A stretch of 64,000 bases of DNA from Lunatibacter salilacus (GTDB lineage: Bacteria > Bacteroidota > Bacteroidia > Cytophagales > Cyclobacteriaceae), in NCBI RefSeq assembly GCF_009797935.1, contig NZ_VOLC01000013.1, forward strand, positions 62,001 through 126,000, given 5' to 3'. The first letter of the stretch is position 1. Every line of letters starts with the position of its first letter. Below the pieces are notes generated by a model. It was not told the DNA's origin, searched no databases, and was given only the letters and a program-made list of their open reading frames with translations. This document shows, one piece after another, positions 19,124 to 27,657 of this stretch. The position numbers were made by a program, and so were the translations under genes.

Positions 19124-19877
19124 TAAATGGAGGATCAAGAAATCTGTGATTTTTGCCCTTTTGGGGGTAATTGTCCTGGTATATATTGCCTTTATTGAGC
19201 ACCGGGGAAAGGATAAGCAATTCTCCGGACTTGAAGTATATGTGGAGGGAATTAGCCAAGTCTACTTTGTGGAGGAGAAGGATATTCACGCGATGCTGCA
19301 ACGTGAATTTCCCGAATTACAACCTGGCGAATCGCTGCGGAAGATTTCTCTTTATGATTTGGAGAAGAAGGTAGAAAGCCATCCGTTCGTCCGCGATGCC
19401 GATGTATTTGGGGATTTGAAAGGCAAAATTATGGTCAAAATCTCTCAGCATATTCCAATGGCCCGCATCGTCAGGCCTATGGCTGCAGATGGCTACATCA
19501 GCACAGAAGGCAAGATCCTGCCGTTGTCCACCAATTTCACTCCCCGGGTCATTACTGTAGAAGGTAGAGGCGCTGACAAAATATTGGAAAAGGGAGAGTT
19601 GGGAGCAGAGCATGAAGGGTTTTTGAATTTACTGACGTTCATTACCAAATCTGACTTCTGGAGTGCCCAAATCAACGCCATGGACTTGCTCTCTAACGGT
19701 GAAGTACTGCTTCATCAGCAGGTGGGGAAACAGGTGATCGAATTTGGCAAACCGGAAGAAATTGAGCGAAAATTTCAAAAAATCAACCTGTATTACAACG
19801 ATATAGTGCCCAAAAAAGGCTGGAATGCCTATAGCAGGGTGAATGTAAAATTTAAGGATCAGATCATTTGTGAATAA
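19110..19877 (+). CDS. ftsQ: Cell division protein FtsQ
   Basis: A 255-residue bitopic protein: short basic cytosolic tail (MEKPSKWRIKKS), one membrane segment (about 13-30), then a periplasmic POTRA-like region (SGLEVYVEGISQVYFVEEKDI) and beta domain. FtsQ links FtsL to the divisome. The frame is open from 19056, but the first 18 codons would lie in murC; the ATG at 19110 places the basic tail directly before the membrane segment and is preferred. It precedes ftsA by 11 bases. Confidence 0.88.
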   Translation: MEKPSKWRIKKSVIFALLGVIVLVYIAFIEHRGKDKQFSGLEVYVEGISQVYFVEEKDIHAMLQREFPELQPGESLRKISLYDLEKKVESHPFVRDADVFGDLKGKIMVKISQHIPMARIVRPMAADGYISTEGKILPLSTNFTPRVITVEGRGADKILEKGELGAEHEGFLNLLTFITKSDFWSAQINAMDLLSNGEVLLHQQVGKQVIEFGKPEEIERKFQKINLYYNDIVPKKGWNAYSRVNVKFKDQIICE

Positions 19878-19888
19878 CAATAAGCGCT

Positions 19889-21211
19889 ATGGAAAACGAA
19901 AAATTAGTAGTAGGACTTGATATTGGTACTACCAAGATATGCGCCATCATTGGGCGCAAAAATGAATACGGAAAGCTGGAAGTACTTGGTATGGGAAAAG
20001 CGGTGTCTGAGGGAGTCATACGGGGCATTGTAACCAACATCGACAAAACTGTAAATGCCATCCAAAAGGCAGTCAACGAAGCGTCTGAAATGTCAAATGT
20101 GGATATCGGGGAGGTAATCGTCGGTATTGCGGGACAGCATATCCGAAGTTCCGTACATCATGGCGTTATTATACGAAATACCAAGGATGATGAGATCACC
20201 GTAGAAGACGTTCGGCGGATGGCCAATGATATGGAGAATATCATCGTGCCTCCAGGTAACAAAATTATTCACGTGATGCCGCAGGATTACACCGTAGACT
20301 ACGAAGATGGTGTAAAGGATCCTGTGGGCATGTCCGGCGCCCGCTTAGAAGCCAATTTCCACATCATTACTGCACAAAGCTCTGCGATATACAATATTAG
20401 CAAATGCGTAAAGCGCGCCAACTTACAGTCTAAAGATCTTATTCTGGAACCCCTGGCAAGTTCTTTGTCCGTTCTCAGTGATGAGGACAAAGAGGCTGGT
20501 GTATGCCTTGTGGATATAGGAGGAGGCACAACGGATGTAGCCATTTTCTATGACAACATCATTCGGCATACGGCTGTGATCCCTTTTGGCGGAAATATCA
20601 TTACTGCGGATATAAAGGAAGGATGTATGGTCATGCAAAATCAGGCTGAACTGCTGAAAACTAAATTTGGCAAAGCCATTGCGGAAGAGGCCAATCCGAA
20701 TGAGATTGTTTCTATTCCAGGATTGAGAAACCGACCACCAAAAGAAATATCCGTAAAAAATCTTGCATCAATCATTCAGGCTAGAATGGAAGAAATTGTG
20801 GAAATGGTGCAGTCAGAAATTGTAGCCAGCGGTATTTACAAAAAACTGGCCGGAGGCATCGTCCTTACAGGAGGCGGTTCGTTGTTGAACGGTGTGAGCC
20901 CATTGTTTGAGTACATGACCGGACTGGACACACGCATCGGATACCCCAACGAACATTTGGGGAAATCTAAGGTAGAAGACGTGAAAAGCCCCATGTATGC
21001 GACTACAGTTGGTCTGGTCTTGGCAGGATTCAAGGCCTTGGACGACCGGGAAGAAACCTACCGGGAAAAGGAAAAAGCACTGCAAACCAACGGAAAACCC
21101 AAAATCAACAAAATCGAAACCCATATGTCGAAGGATATATTCAGCAACATAACCAAGAAACTGAAAAATTTCATCACCGATGACATTAACGACGATACGA
21201 GCAGTTACTAA
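19889..21211 (+). CDS. ftsA: Cell division protein FtsA
   Basis: Actin-fold ATPase that anchors FtsZ to the membrane. The 440 residues begin with the phosphate-1 motif VVGLDIGTTKICAIIG, contain the SHS2-type 1C domain, the phosphate-2 motif VDIGGGTTDVAIF near 210, and GIVLTGGGSLLNGV near 330. The C-terminus is an amphipathic helix candidate (DIFSNITKKLKNFITD) suited to membrane binding. It lies directly upstream of ftsZ, separated by 76 bases. Confidence 0.96.
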   Translation: MENEKLVVGLDIGTTKICAIIGRKNEYGKLEVLGMGKAVSEGVIRGIVTNIDKTVNAIQKAVNEASEMSNVDIGEVIVGIAGQHIRSSVHHGVIIRNTKDDEITVEDVRRMANDMENIIVPPGNKIIHVMPQDYTVDYEDGVKDPVGMSGARLEANFHIITAQSSAIYNISKCVKRANLQSKDLILEPLASSLSVLSDEDKEAGVCLVDIGGGTTDVAIFYDNIIRHTAVIPFGGNIITADIKEGCMVMQNQAELLKTKFGKAIAEEANPNEIVSIPGLRNRPPKEISVKNLASIIQARMEEIVEMVQSEIVASGIYKKLAGGIVLTGGGSLLNGVSPLFEYMTGLDTRIGYPNEHLGKSKVEDVKSPMYATTVGLVLAGFKALDDREETYREKEKALQTNGKPKINKIETHMSKDIFSNITKKLKNFITDDINDDTSSY

Positions 21212-21287
21212 TTCAGAAACTGGAACCGTGTCCGGAAAAAATTAAAAGAAAACAGCCAAGTTATTATTCACCAAAATACGAGGAAAA

Positions 21288-22904
21288 ATGTCAGAAATCA
21301 TGAAAGATTATAAATTTGATATTCCCAGAAACAACAAGTCGATCATCAAGGTGATCGGCGTAGGAGGAGGCGGATCCAATGCCGTCAACCACATGTATAA
21401 TCAGGGCATTAAGGACGTGGAATTTGTGGTGGTCAACACAGATGCCCAAGCCCTTAAAAACAGCCCTGTTCCGCTCAAAATACAAATTGGGACCAACCTT
21501 ACCGAAGGTCTTGGGGCGGGCGCCAATCCGGAAAAAGGTAAAAACGCAGCCGTCGAAAGCAAGGATGAAATCCGTGAATTACTTTCAGACAACACCAAGA
21601 TGATTTTCATCACCGCTGGAATGGGCGGTGGTACAGGTACCGGTGCGGCCCCAGTAATCGCTAAAATCGCCAAGGATATGGACATCCTGACGGTAGGAAT
21701 CGTAACCGCTCCCTTTATCTTTGAAGGTAGAAAAAAAATACAATCGGCCCAAGAAGGTATTGAAGCCCTTCGCAACAATTGTGACACCGTGTTGGTCATT
21801 TTGAATGACAAATTGCGGGATATCTACGGTAATTTACCCATTCGGCAAGCCTTTGGAAAGGCCGACAATATCCTGACTACCGCTGCCAAGTCCATTGCGG
21901 AGATCATCACGGTACACCAGGACGTGAATGTGGATTTTGAGGACGTGAAAACGGTCATGAAAGATGCAGGCGCTGCCGTCATGGGATCTGCCACTGAAGA
22001 AGGAGACGAGCGGTCAATTCGGGCTGCTGAGAAAGCCATTTCATCACCACTTCTTAACAATGTGGACATCAAGGGAGCACAAAAAATCCTCCTTTCCATT
22101 ATGTCAGGTGAAGAAGAGGAACTTTCCATGGATGAACTGAGCGATATCACGGAATATATCCGGCAAAAAGCAGGGGATTCCGCAGATGTCATATTTGGAC
22201 AAGGCATTGATCCTGATCTGAAAAAAGGTATCCGTGTCACTGTCATAGCTACTGGATTTGAACCGGATTCAATAACAGAGAAACATAATATAGGGACAAA
22301 AAAGCAGGATGACTCAAAAAAGGTTATCGATCTGGAATCGGGAAAAACTTCTAAAATAGACGAAGAACAGGAGACGAAAACAGGTCAAACCTTTACCTTC
22401 TCCATCCAAAGCCCCAAGCTACAAGCTGAACCTCCAAAAGGATCAAAACATGAGGAGGATACCCAGCCAGTTTCTGAGCAACCAGTTTACAAAAAGCTGG
22501 AGGAACCCCTTGATGAGGAAGAAGATTTTGTTTTTGAAACTCCCCAGTCAACTGCTGACTCTAAGCGTGTTTTGACCCTTTTTGACAAAAACGATGAAGA
22601 ATATACAACTCCCAAAAGCCAAAAAGGTCCTGAGGAAAGTATTCAGCATCAATTTTATCAGGATATCAAGGAAAAGGCACTTAGAAGGGTTCACGACAGG
22701 TTTGAGAAGTTACGTCAAAACAGATCGGTAAACCAGTCACCTGAGGAGTTTAAAGAAAAGATCGAAGTGCCTGCCTATCTGCGCAAAAATGTAAAGTTGC
22801 AGGATGTAGCGCACAGTTCGGAAAGATCCATTTCAAAGTTTAACCTAAATGATGACAACGAAATCATCAGCAACAACCGGTTTTTGCACGACAATGTCGA
22901 TTAA
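21288..22904 (+). CDS. ftsZ: Cell division GTPase FtsZ with extended C-terminus
   Basis: Tubulin-like GTPase that forms the Z ring. The 538 residues contain GGGGSNAV near 26-33, the GTP signature GGGTGTG at 113-119, and NxDFxD-type switch residues in VDFEDVKTVM. After about residue 330 comes a long charged linker, then VPAYLRK at 494-500, which corresponds to the conserved C-terminal peptide that binds FtsA in other bacteria. Unlike E. coli FtsZ, about 38 residues follow it, ending in NNRFLHDNVD. The gene's stop shares the palindrome TTAA with the stop of the convergent reductase gene. Confidence 0.96.
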   Translation: MSEIMKDYKFDIPRNNKSIIKVIGVGGGGSNAVNHMYNQGIKDVEFVVVNTDAQALKNSPVPLKIQIGTNLTEGLGAGANPEKGKNAAVESKDEIRELLSDNTKMIFITAGMGGGTGTGAAPVIAKIAKDMDILTVGIVTAPFIFEGRKKIQSAQEGIEALRNNCDTVLVILNDKLRDIYGNLPIRQAFGKADNILTTAAKSIAEIITVHQDVNVDFEDVKTVMKDAGAAVMGSATEEGDERSIRAAEKAISSPLLNNVDIKGAQKILLSIMSGEEEELSMDELSDITEYIRQKAGDSADVIFGQGIDPDLKKGIRVTVIATGFEPDSITEKHNIGTKKQDDSKKVIDLESGKTSKIDEEQETKTGQTFTFSIQSPKLQAEPPKGSKHEEDTQPVSEQPVYKKLEEPLDEEEDFVFETPQSTADSKRVLTLFDKNDEEYTTPKSQKGPEESIQHQFYQDIKEKALRRVHDRFEKLRQNRSVNQSPEEFKEKIEVPAYLRKNVKLQDVAHSSERSISKFNLNDDNEIISNNRFLHDNVD

Positions 22905-23425
22905 AAGCTAACCAGAAGTTCTGCCTGTTCCCGCAAAAGGTCAAGATACAATCTGTTGGTGAGCAGATTTCCTGACATATTTTCCTCAATTTTGGCTAAC
23001 CTTGGCTTAAATGCGAGAACATGCATTCCCAGGTAATGAAAAACGTCGGTTAGGTGGCTCATGGCGATAGAGCCACCTCCGACCCCTGAGGAAATCCCCA
23101 CTAAAGCGCATTTCTTGTGTCGAAAACTATTGGGGTAGGTCATGCCATCAATAAATGACTTTAATATTCCAGGATAGGAACCGTTGTATTCAGGTACTAC
23201 AAAAACATACTTTGTTCCTGATTTTACCTGTTCATGTACTTTGTTGTAAGCGTGATTTTTGCCGTTGTTTTCATATAGGGCGGTAAATACAAAATCATCC
23301 GGCAATTCACTGAGGTAAATCAACTCAGATGCAACCTTCATTTGCTCCAAGAGTTGTTGATATTGAAGTGAGATTTGCTCTGATACGGAATTTTTTCTGT
23401 TAGTGCCTACAATTATTTTTATCAT
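22901..23425 (-). CDS. NADPH-dependent FMN reductase family protein
   Basis: A 174-residue flavodoxin-like flavoprotein of the NADPH:FMN reductase family. The N-terminal phosphate loop is IIVGTNRKNSVSEQI, and VVPEYNGSYPGILKSFID matches the conserved PEYNxSxPGxLKNxxD segment that lines the flavin site. Such enzymes reduce FMN, quinones or azo dyes; the substrate is unknown. Cytosolic. It runs against ftsZ, and the two stop codons share four bases. No promoter box is obvious upstream. Confidence 0.88.
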   Translation of the reverse strand: MIKIIVGTNRKNSVSEQISLQYQQLLEQMKVASELIYLSELPDDFVFTALYENNGKNHAYNKVHEQVKSGTKYVFVVPEYNGSYPGILKSFIDGMTYPNSFRHKKCALVGISSGVGGGSIAMSHLTDVFHYLGMHVLAFKPRLAKIEENMSGNLLTNRLYLDLLREQAELLVSF

Positions 23426-23553
23426 ACGTTTTTTTGCTCGATTATTGAAGTCGTAAGTAATACAAGGAAGTGACAGCTAAAGTTTCTAAAAACCCAGAAT
23501 AGTCCTTCAATCCTATTAAAGTAAATACCCAAACCGTTTCTAAATTGCTGGTT

Positions 23554-24393
23554 ATGACAGAACAAAACGAAAATCCATATTTGAAACAACTTAAAGAAAG
23601 TATTTTATTTCTCACTAATCAACTTTCCGAGATCCCCCGGGTTGGCATTATCCAAGGCACGGGCTTGGGGAAAATAGTTGATGAAATGACTGTTCACAAA
23701 GAAATCAGCTATCGGGATATACCCCATTTCCCTGAGTCTACTGTCGAATCCCATGCTGGGAAGTTGGTCTTTGGCGTTTTGGAAGGAAAACAGGTAGTTG
23801 TAATGAAAGGCAGGTATCATTATTATGAAGGATACGACATGAAAACCGTGACTTTTCCAGTCCGGGTAATGAAGGGTTTAGGGATAGAGCACCTTTTCAT
23901 TTCCAATGCCGCTGGCGGATTGAACCCTGCTTATGCCATCGGTGACTGCATGGTAATTGAGGACCATATTGACCTCTTCCCTGAAAACCCCCTTCGTGGC
24001 AGAAACTTGGACAATTTGGGAGTTAGGTTTCCCGACATGAGTGAACCTTATAGTTTGAAATTGATAAACCAGGCAAAAAAAATCTCCAGTGCCCACCACC
24101 TTCCTTTACAATATGGGGTATACGTCGGCCTACAAGGCCCGAATTTGGAAACAAGAGCGGAATACAGGTATTTAAGGACCATCGGCGCAGACGCAGTGGG
24201 GATGAGCACCGTACCTGAAGTAATTGTCGCCCGCCACATGGATATTCCAGTTTTTGCAATCTCGGCCATCACAGATCTTTGCAGTCCGCACATGGTGAAG
24301 AAAATATCAATTGCAGAAGTGATCGAAGCCGCCGCAATGGCCGAGCCTACCATGACCACGTTGATCAGATTAATTATCCAGCAACTTCCCTAA
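23554..24393 (+). CDS. Purine nucleoside phosphorylase (class I, trimeric type)
   Basis: Splits purine nucleosides with phosphate to base and ribose 1-phosphate in purine salvage. The product (about 279 residues from the ATG at 23554; a TTG at 23545 is an alternative) has GTGLG for phosphate, GRYHYYEGY, FISNAAGGLNP, the purine-binding glutamate region GPNLETRAEYR, and GADAVGMSTVPEV. In the purine pocket most 6-oxopurine enzymes have an Asn in the ITN triplet; here it reads AISAITD, an Asp. In the human enzyme this Asn-to-Asp change shifts preference toward 6-aminopurines, so the base preference here may differ from inosine/guanosine. This is inference. Confidence 0.9.
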   Translation: MTEQNENPYLKQLKESILFLTNQLSEIPRVGIIQGTGLGKIVDEMTVHKEISYRDIPHFPESTVESHAGKLVFGVLEGKQVVVMKGRYHYYEGYDMKTVTFPVRVMKGLGIEHLFISNAAGGLNPAYAIGDCMVIEDHIDLFPENPLRGRNLDNLGVRFPDMSEPYSLKLINQAKKISSAHHLPLQYGVYVGLQGPNLETRAEYRYLRTIGADAVGMSTVPEVIVARHMDIPVFAISAITDLCSPHMVKKISIAEVIEAAAMAEPTMTTLIRLIIQQLP

Positions 24394-24472
24394 AAATTGG
24401 ATCACATTTTGAAATAAAATTATTCCGAAGTCTAAATTCAAATGTCTAGTTCGGGATCTATACTCCATTTCA

Positions 24473-24519
24473 GGGTTTAAAGTTTGGTGCGGGTCTACTT
24501 TATGGGGTTTAAAGTTTGG
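24473..24519 (+). repeat. 15-bp direct repeat GGGTTTAAAGTTTGG, 32 bp apart
   Basis: Identical 15-base copies at 24473-24487 and 24505-24519, centre spacing 32 bp or about three helical turns. They lie 53-99 bases before the VCBS protein gene and after the phosphorylase gene. Same-face spacing suggests a two-site operator for a regulator of the downstream gene, but no regulator is identified. Confidence 0.7.
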
Positions 24520-24571
24520 ATGTGATCAAAAATTCCTATATTTAATCATAAACCAAAATAGCCATTTAAAA

Positions 24572-25732
24572 ATGAATTATTCCCTACTTTATTTTGCCCT
24601 CTTTTTCGGAAGCACCGCAGAACCGGCTTTTGAATCACAAATCATTGACGACAAGGTGGCCATCGGATATGGATTGGCTATCGGTGATGTGGACGGAGAC
24701 GGAAAGCCTGACATTTTACTGGCAGACAAGGATCAGTTTGTATGGTACAGAAATGGAGACTGGAAGCGTTTTGTGATGGTGGATAATCTGACAGAATCTG
24801 ACAATGTATGCATCGCCGCACGTGACATCAATGGAGACGGCAAAGTAGAAGTAGCCGTCGGTGCCCAATGGAACCCCGGAGAGACCTCAGATATGGCGAA
24901 ATCCGGATCGGTTCATTACCTTATCCGCCCGGAAGATCCCACGCAACTTTGGACACCCGTGGCATTGCCACACGAACCCACTGTGCACCGAATGAGGTGG
25001 GCAAAAGCTGGGAAGGATTCGTATCATCTTATTATGGCCCCGCTTCATGGCAGGGGAAATAAAGGAGGAGAGGGAGTCGGCGTTCGAATTATCGCCTATG
25101 AAATGCCAAAAGATCCTACTACTCCATGGAAGGTTCAGGTCGTCGATGAGTCCATGCACATGACCCACAATCTGGATGTTATACCCGAAGGCGATGGGGA
25201 AACCGTTTATATTGGTGGTAAAGAAGGCGTAAAAGCGTTCTCCTACATTCAGGGAAAATGGGCGCCCCATCCCAAAGGGGAGTGGATTGTAGATGGACAT
25301 GGATTTGGGGAATTGCGCATCGGAAAAGACAATAGTGGCAATAGATTCCTTGCTGGAATCGAGCCCATTCACGGTAATCTGCTAACTACATATCGTTCTA
25401 CCAACGGGAATTTTACCGCAGCGGATTTGAAGCGGGATGTTCTGAGTGAAACCCTTAACCAAGGTCATGGACTTGCCACGGCTGACCTGCTTGGTATAGG
25501 ACAGGATCAGTTGGTTGTAGGCTGGAGAGAACCCAATGATTCCGGAGATATTGGCGTGCAGCTTTTCATTCCTAAGGCTAACAACAATTGGGAAAAAATC
25601 TGGATTGATCAAGGCGGAATGGCTTGCGAAGACTTGCAGGTAGCTGACCTCAACGGAGACGGTAAGCCGGATATCATAGCTGCCGGAAGAAGCACCAACA
25701 ATTTAAAAATATATTGGAATAAAAGTAAGTAA
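24572..25732 (+). CDS. Secreted FG-GAP/VCBS repeat protein
   Basis: A 386-residue exported protein with a short N-terminal signal-like stretch (NYSLLYFALFFGSTAEP). It carries calcium-loop motifs of FG-GAP/VCBS beta-propeller repeats: DVDGDGKPD near residue 46, DINGDGKVE near 88 and DLNGDGKPD near 362. The propeller fold commonly binds ligands or partners; no enzymatic motif is seen. Two direct repeats upstream may regulate it. It is 46 bases before the DUF3500 gene and probably forms a unit with it. Confidence 0.82.
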   Translation: MNYSLLYFALFFGSTAEPAFESQIIDDKVAIGYGLAIGDVDGDGKPDILLADKDQFVWYRNGDWKRFVMVDNLTESDNVCIAARDINGDGKVEVAVGAQWNPGETSDMAKSGSVHYLIRPEDPTQLWTPVALPHEPTVHRMRWAKAGKDSYHLIMAPLHGRGNKGGEGVGVRIIAYEMPKDPTTPWKVQVVDESMHMTHNLDVIPEGDGETVYIGGKEGVKAFSYIQGKWAPHPKGEWIVDGHGFGELRIGKDNSGNRFLAGIEPIHGNLLTTYRSTNGNFTAADLKRDVLSETLNQGHGLATADLLGIGQDQLVVGWREPNDSGDIGVQLFIPKANNNWEKIWIDQGGMACEDLQVADLNGDGKPDIIAAGRSTNNLKIYWNKSK

Positions 25733-25778
25733 ATATTACCTAATTCCCCTCTTTAACCTTTACCCATCCCAAAATACC

Positions 25779-26816
25779 ATGTACAGCAACCCAAAAGTAT
25801 TCTTTCTTGCCCTATTTAGCATTCTATGCGTACAATTCAACGGCTTTGGACAAGATCTGTCTGGATTGGCCAATGATTTTATAAAAGTCCTTCCCGAGGA
25901 ACTTAAACACAAAGCTAGCTTCCCCTTTGACCATTCGGAGCGATTCAACTGGCACTTCATTCCCCGAGACAGGAAAGGAATTACCTTCCACGATATGAAT
26001 GAAAATCAAACCAAAGCTGCACTGTCCCTTATGCGTGCGTCACTGAGTGAGCAGGGGGAAGAAAAAGCCAAAGCCATTTTCGAATTGGAAAACGTACTGC
26101 GAATCGTCGAAAACCGTCCCCCAAATGACACCTACAGGGATCCGCTCAACTATTACTTTTCCATATTCGGAGACCCCAGTTCTACCAAAGAATGGGGATG
26201 GAGGTTGGAAGGACATCATTTATCACTGAATTTCTCTTCCCTAAAAGGTGAGCTTATTTCAGCAACCCCAACTTTTTTCGGTTCCAATCCTGCCATCGTC
26301 CAAGTCGATTTGCACAGGGGAAAGCAGGTACTTAAAAAAGAAACCGATATGGGTTTTGCCTTTCTTCAAAGCTTAGATGATTCCCAATCGAAAATTGCCG
26401 TTTACACGGATAAAGCTCCCGGGGATATCCTCACGTCAAATGACCGAAAGGCTACCTTGCAAAATCCTAAAGGTATTGGCTACAACCAGTTAAATGCTAA
26501 CCAAAAAAAGATGTTGGAAGAGCTAGTCCACTACTATTTGAGTAACTACAATTCAGAAACGCGCGATGCTTTATGGGAAAAGGTGAAGTCCTCTGGACTA
26601 GATGAACTTTATTTTGCCTGGGCAGGAAGTCAGGTCAATGAAATCGGGCAGCCTCATTATTACCGGATTCAATGCCCTGCCATTCTAATCGAATACGATA
26701 ATGTTCAAAACAACGCCAATCACGTACACACTGTCGTGAGGGACCTTACCAATGATTTTGGAGATGATATCTTGGGGAACCATTATACCAACGGCCATTC
26801 CCACGCCTCAGAATAG
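25779..26816 (+). CDS. Secreted DUF3500 family protein
   Basis: A 345-residue protein with a Sec signal peptide (hydrophobic stretch 7-20, cleavage near GFGQD at 25). The rest resembles the DUF3500 family: the FNWHFIPRDRKGI segment, EWGWRLEGHHLSLNF in the middle and HYYRIQCPAILIEYDN near the end. Many conserved histidines suggest metal binding, but the function of the family is unknown to me. It follows the VCBS gene closely on the same strand. Confidence 0.75.
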   Translation: MYSNPKVFFLALFSILCVQFNGFGQDLSGLANDFIKVLPEELKHKASFPFDHSERFNWHFIPRDRKGITFHDMNENQTKAALSLMRASLSEQGEEKAKAIFELENVLRIVENRPPNDTYRDPLNYYFSIFGDPSSTKEWGWRLEGHHLSLNFSSLKGELISATPTFFGSNPAIVQVDLHRGKQVLKKETDMGFAFLQSLDDSQSKIAVYTDKAPGDILTSNDRKATLQNPKGIGYNQLNANQKKMLEELVHYYLSNYNSETRDALWEKVKSSGLDELYFAWAGSQVNEIGQPHYYRIQCPAILIEYDNVQNNANHVHTVVRDLTNDFGDDILGNHYTNGHSHASE

Positions 26817-26918
26817 GACTGATCACTATCTATCTACCAAATAAAACATTGATATTCTGAACTTAGGAAATATAAATGGAAATTTATTATCTTTAGGCAG
26901 ATACAAAACCACACCAAT

Positions 26919-27575
26919 ATGAAAGCCCCTCTGATTTCCATCCTATGCTTATTACTTTTCGCCTATTGCTCCCCCACAGAGAAAGAAAAGGAAAAAACGC
27001 TTCCACAATTAGTTGCCGATGCCTACGGGTTTGAAAATATCAAAGATATAGCTTCCATCACTTATACCTGGAACGTTCGCAGAGACAGTGCCACCGTAAT
27101 GGTTAGAGATTGGTCTTGGGACTTGGCCTCAGAAAAGGTTTACTACAGTGGGCCGGACACTACAGTCACTTATAGCATCCCGGAAAAAACCGAGGCCCTT
27201 GACGCCATAGATCAGCGTTTTATTAATGACAGGTATTGGCTTCTCTTTCCCTTTCAACTTGGCTGGGATTCGGGATACACCCATGAAATAGTGGAAAATC
27301 AAACCTCCCCCATTCAGGGTATCCCTACAACCAAGCTAATTATCCGGTACAACGATTCAGACGGGTATACACCCGGTGATGCCTATGATCTCTATGTGGA
27401 TGACAACTATATGATCAAGGAGTGGGTATTCCGTAGAGGAGATGGCCCGGACGGAAGAGCAATGACATGGGATGATGTTCAGGAATATGACGGGATCAAA
27501 ATACACCTCGAACACAGAAACGATGCTGGGGAGAAAATTATCTGGTTTACAAATGTCGATGTTAAAAAGAAGTAA
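26919..27575 (+). CDS. Putative lipoprotein, unknown function
   Basis: A 218-residue protein with a lipoprotein signal peptide: hydrophobic stretch then LFAYCS, with Cys 17 as the lipidation site. After a charged linker the body is beta-rich (repeated short strands ending IHLEHRNDAGEKIIWFTNV), similar in style to LolA-fold or other outer-membrane lipoprotein-sorting-like domains, which is a guess from pattern only. It probably sits in the outer membrane facing the periplasm. Monocistronic; converges on dnaN. Confidence 0.6.
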   Translation: MKAPLISILCLLLFAYCSPTEKEKEKTLPQLVADAYGFENIKDIASITYTWNVRRDSATVMVRDWSWDLASEKVYYSGPDTTVTYSIPEKTEALDAIDQRFINDRYWLLFPFQLGWDSGYTHEIVENQTSPIQGIPTTKLIIRYNDSDGYTPGDAYDLYVDDNYMIKEWVFRRGDGPDGRAMTWDDVQEYDGIKIHLEHRNDAGEKIIWFTNVDVKKK

Positions 27576-27610
27576 GGGTTAACCGAACCCCACAGAGCTT
27601 TGATTAAGTC

Positions 27611-27644
27611 AAAAAAACCTCCCCCAAGAATGCCCTGGAGGAGG
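27611..27644 (-). terminator. Rho-independent terminator of dnaN
   Basis: On the minus strand a hairpin with a 5-bp outer stem (CCTCC 27644-27640 with GGAGG 27622-27618), a mismatch and three inner pairs is followed by seven Ts (27617-27611). It begins 14 bases after the dnaN stop. Confidence 0.8.
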
Positions 27645-27657
27645 AAAAATATTGCTA

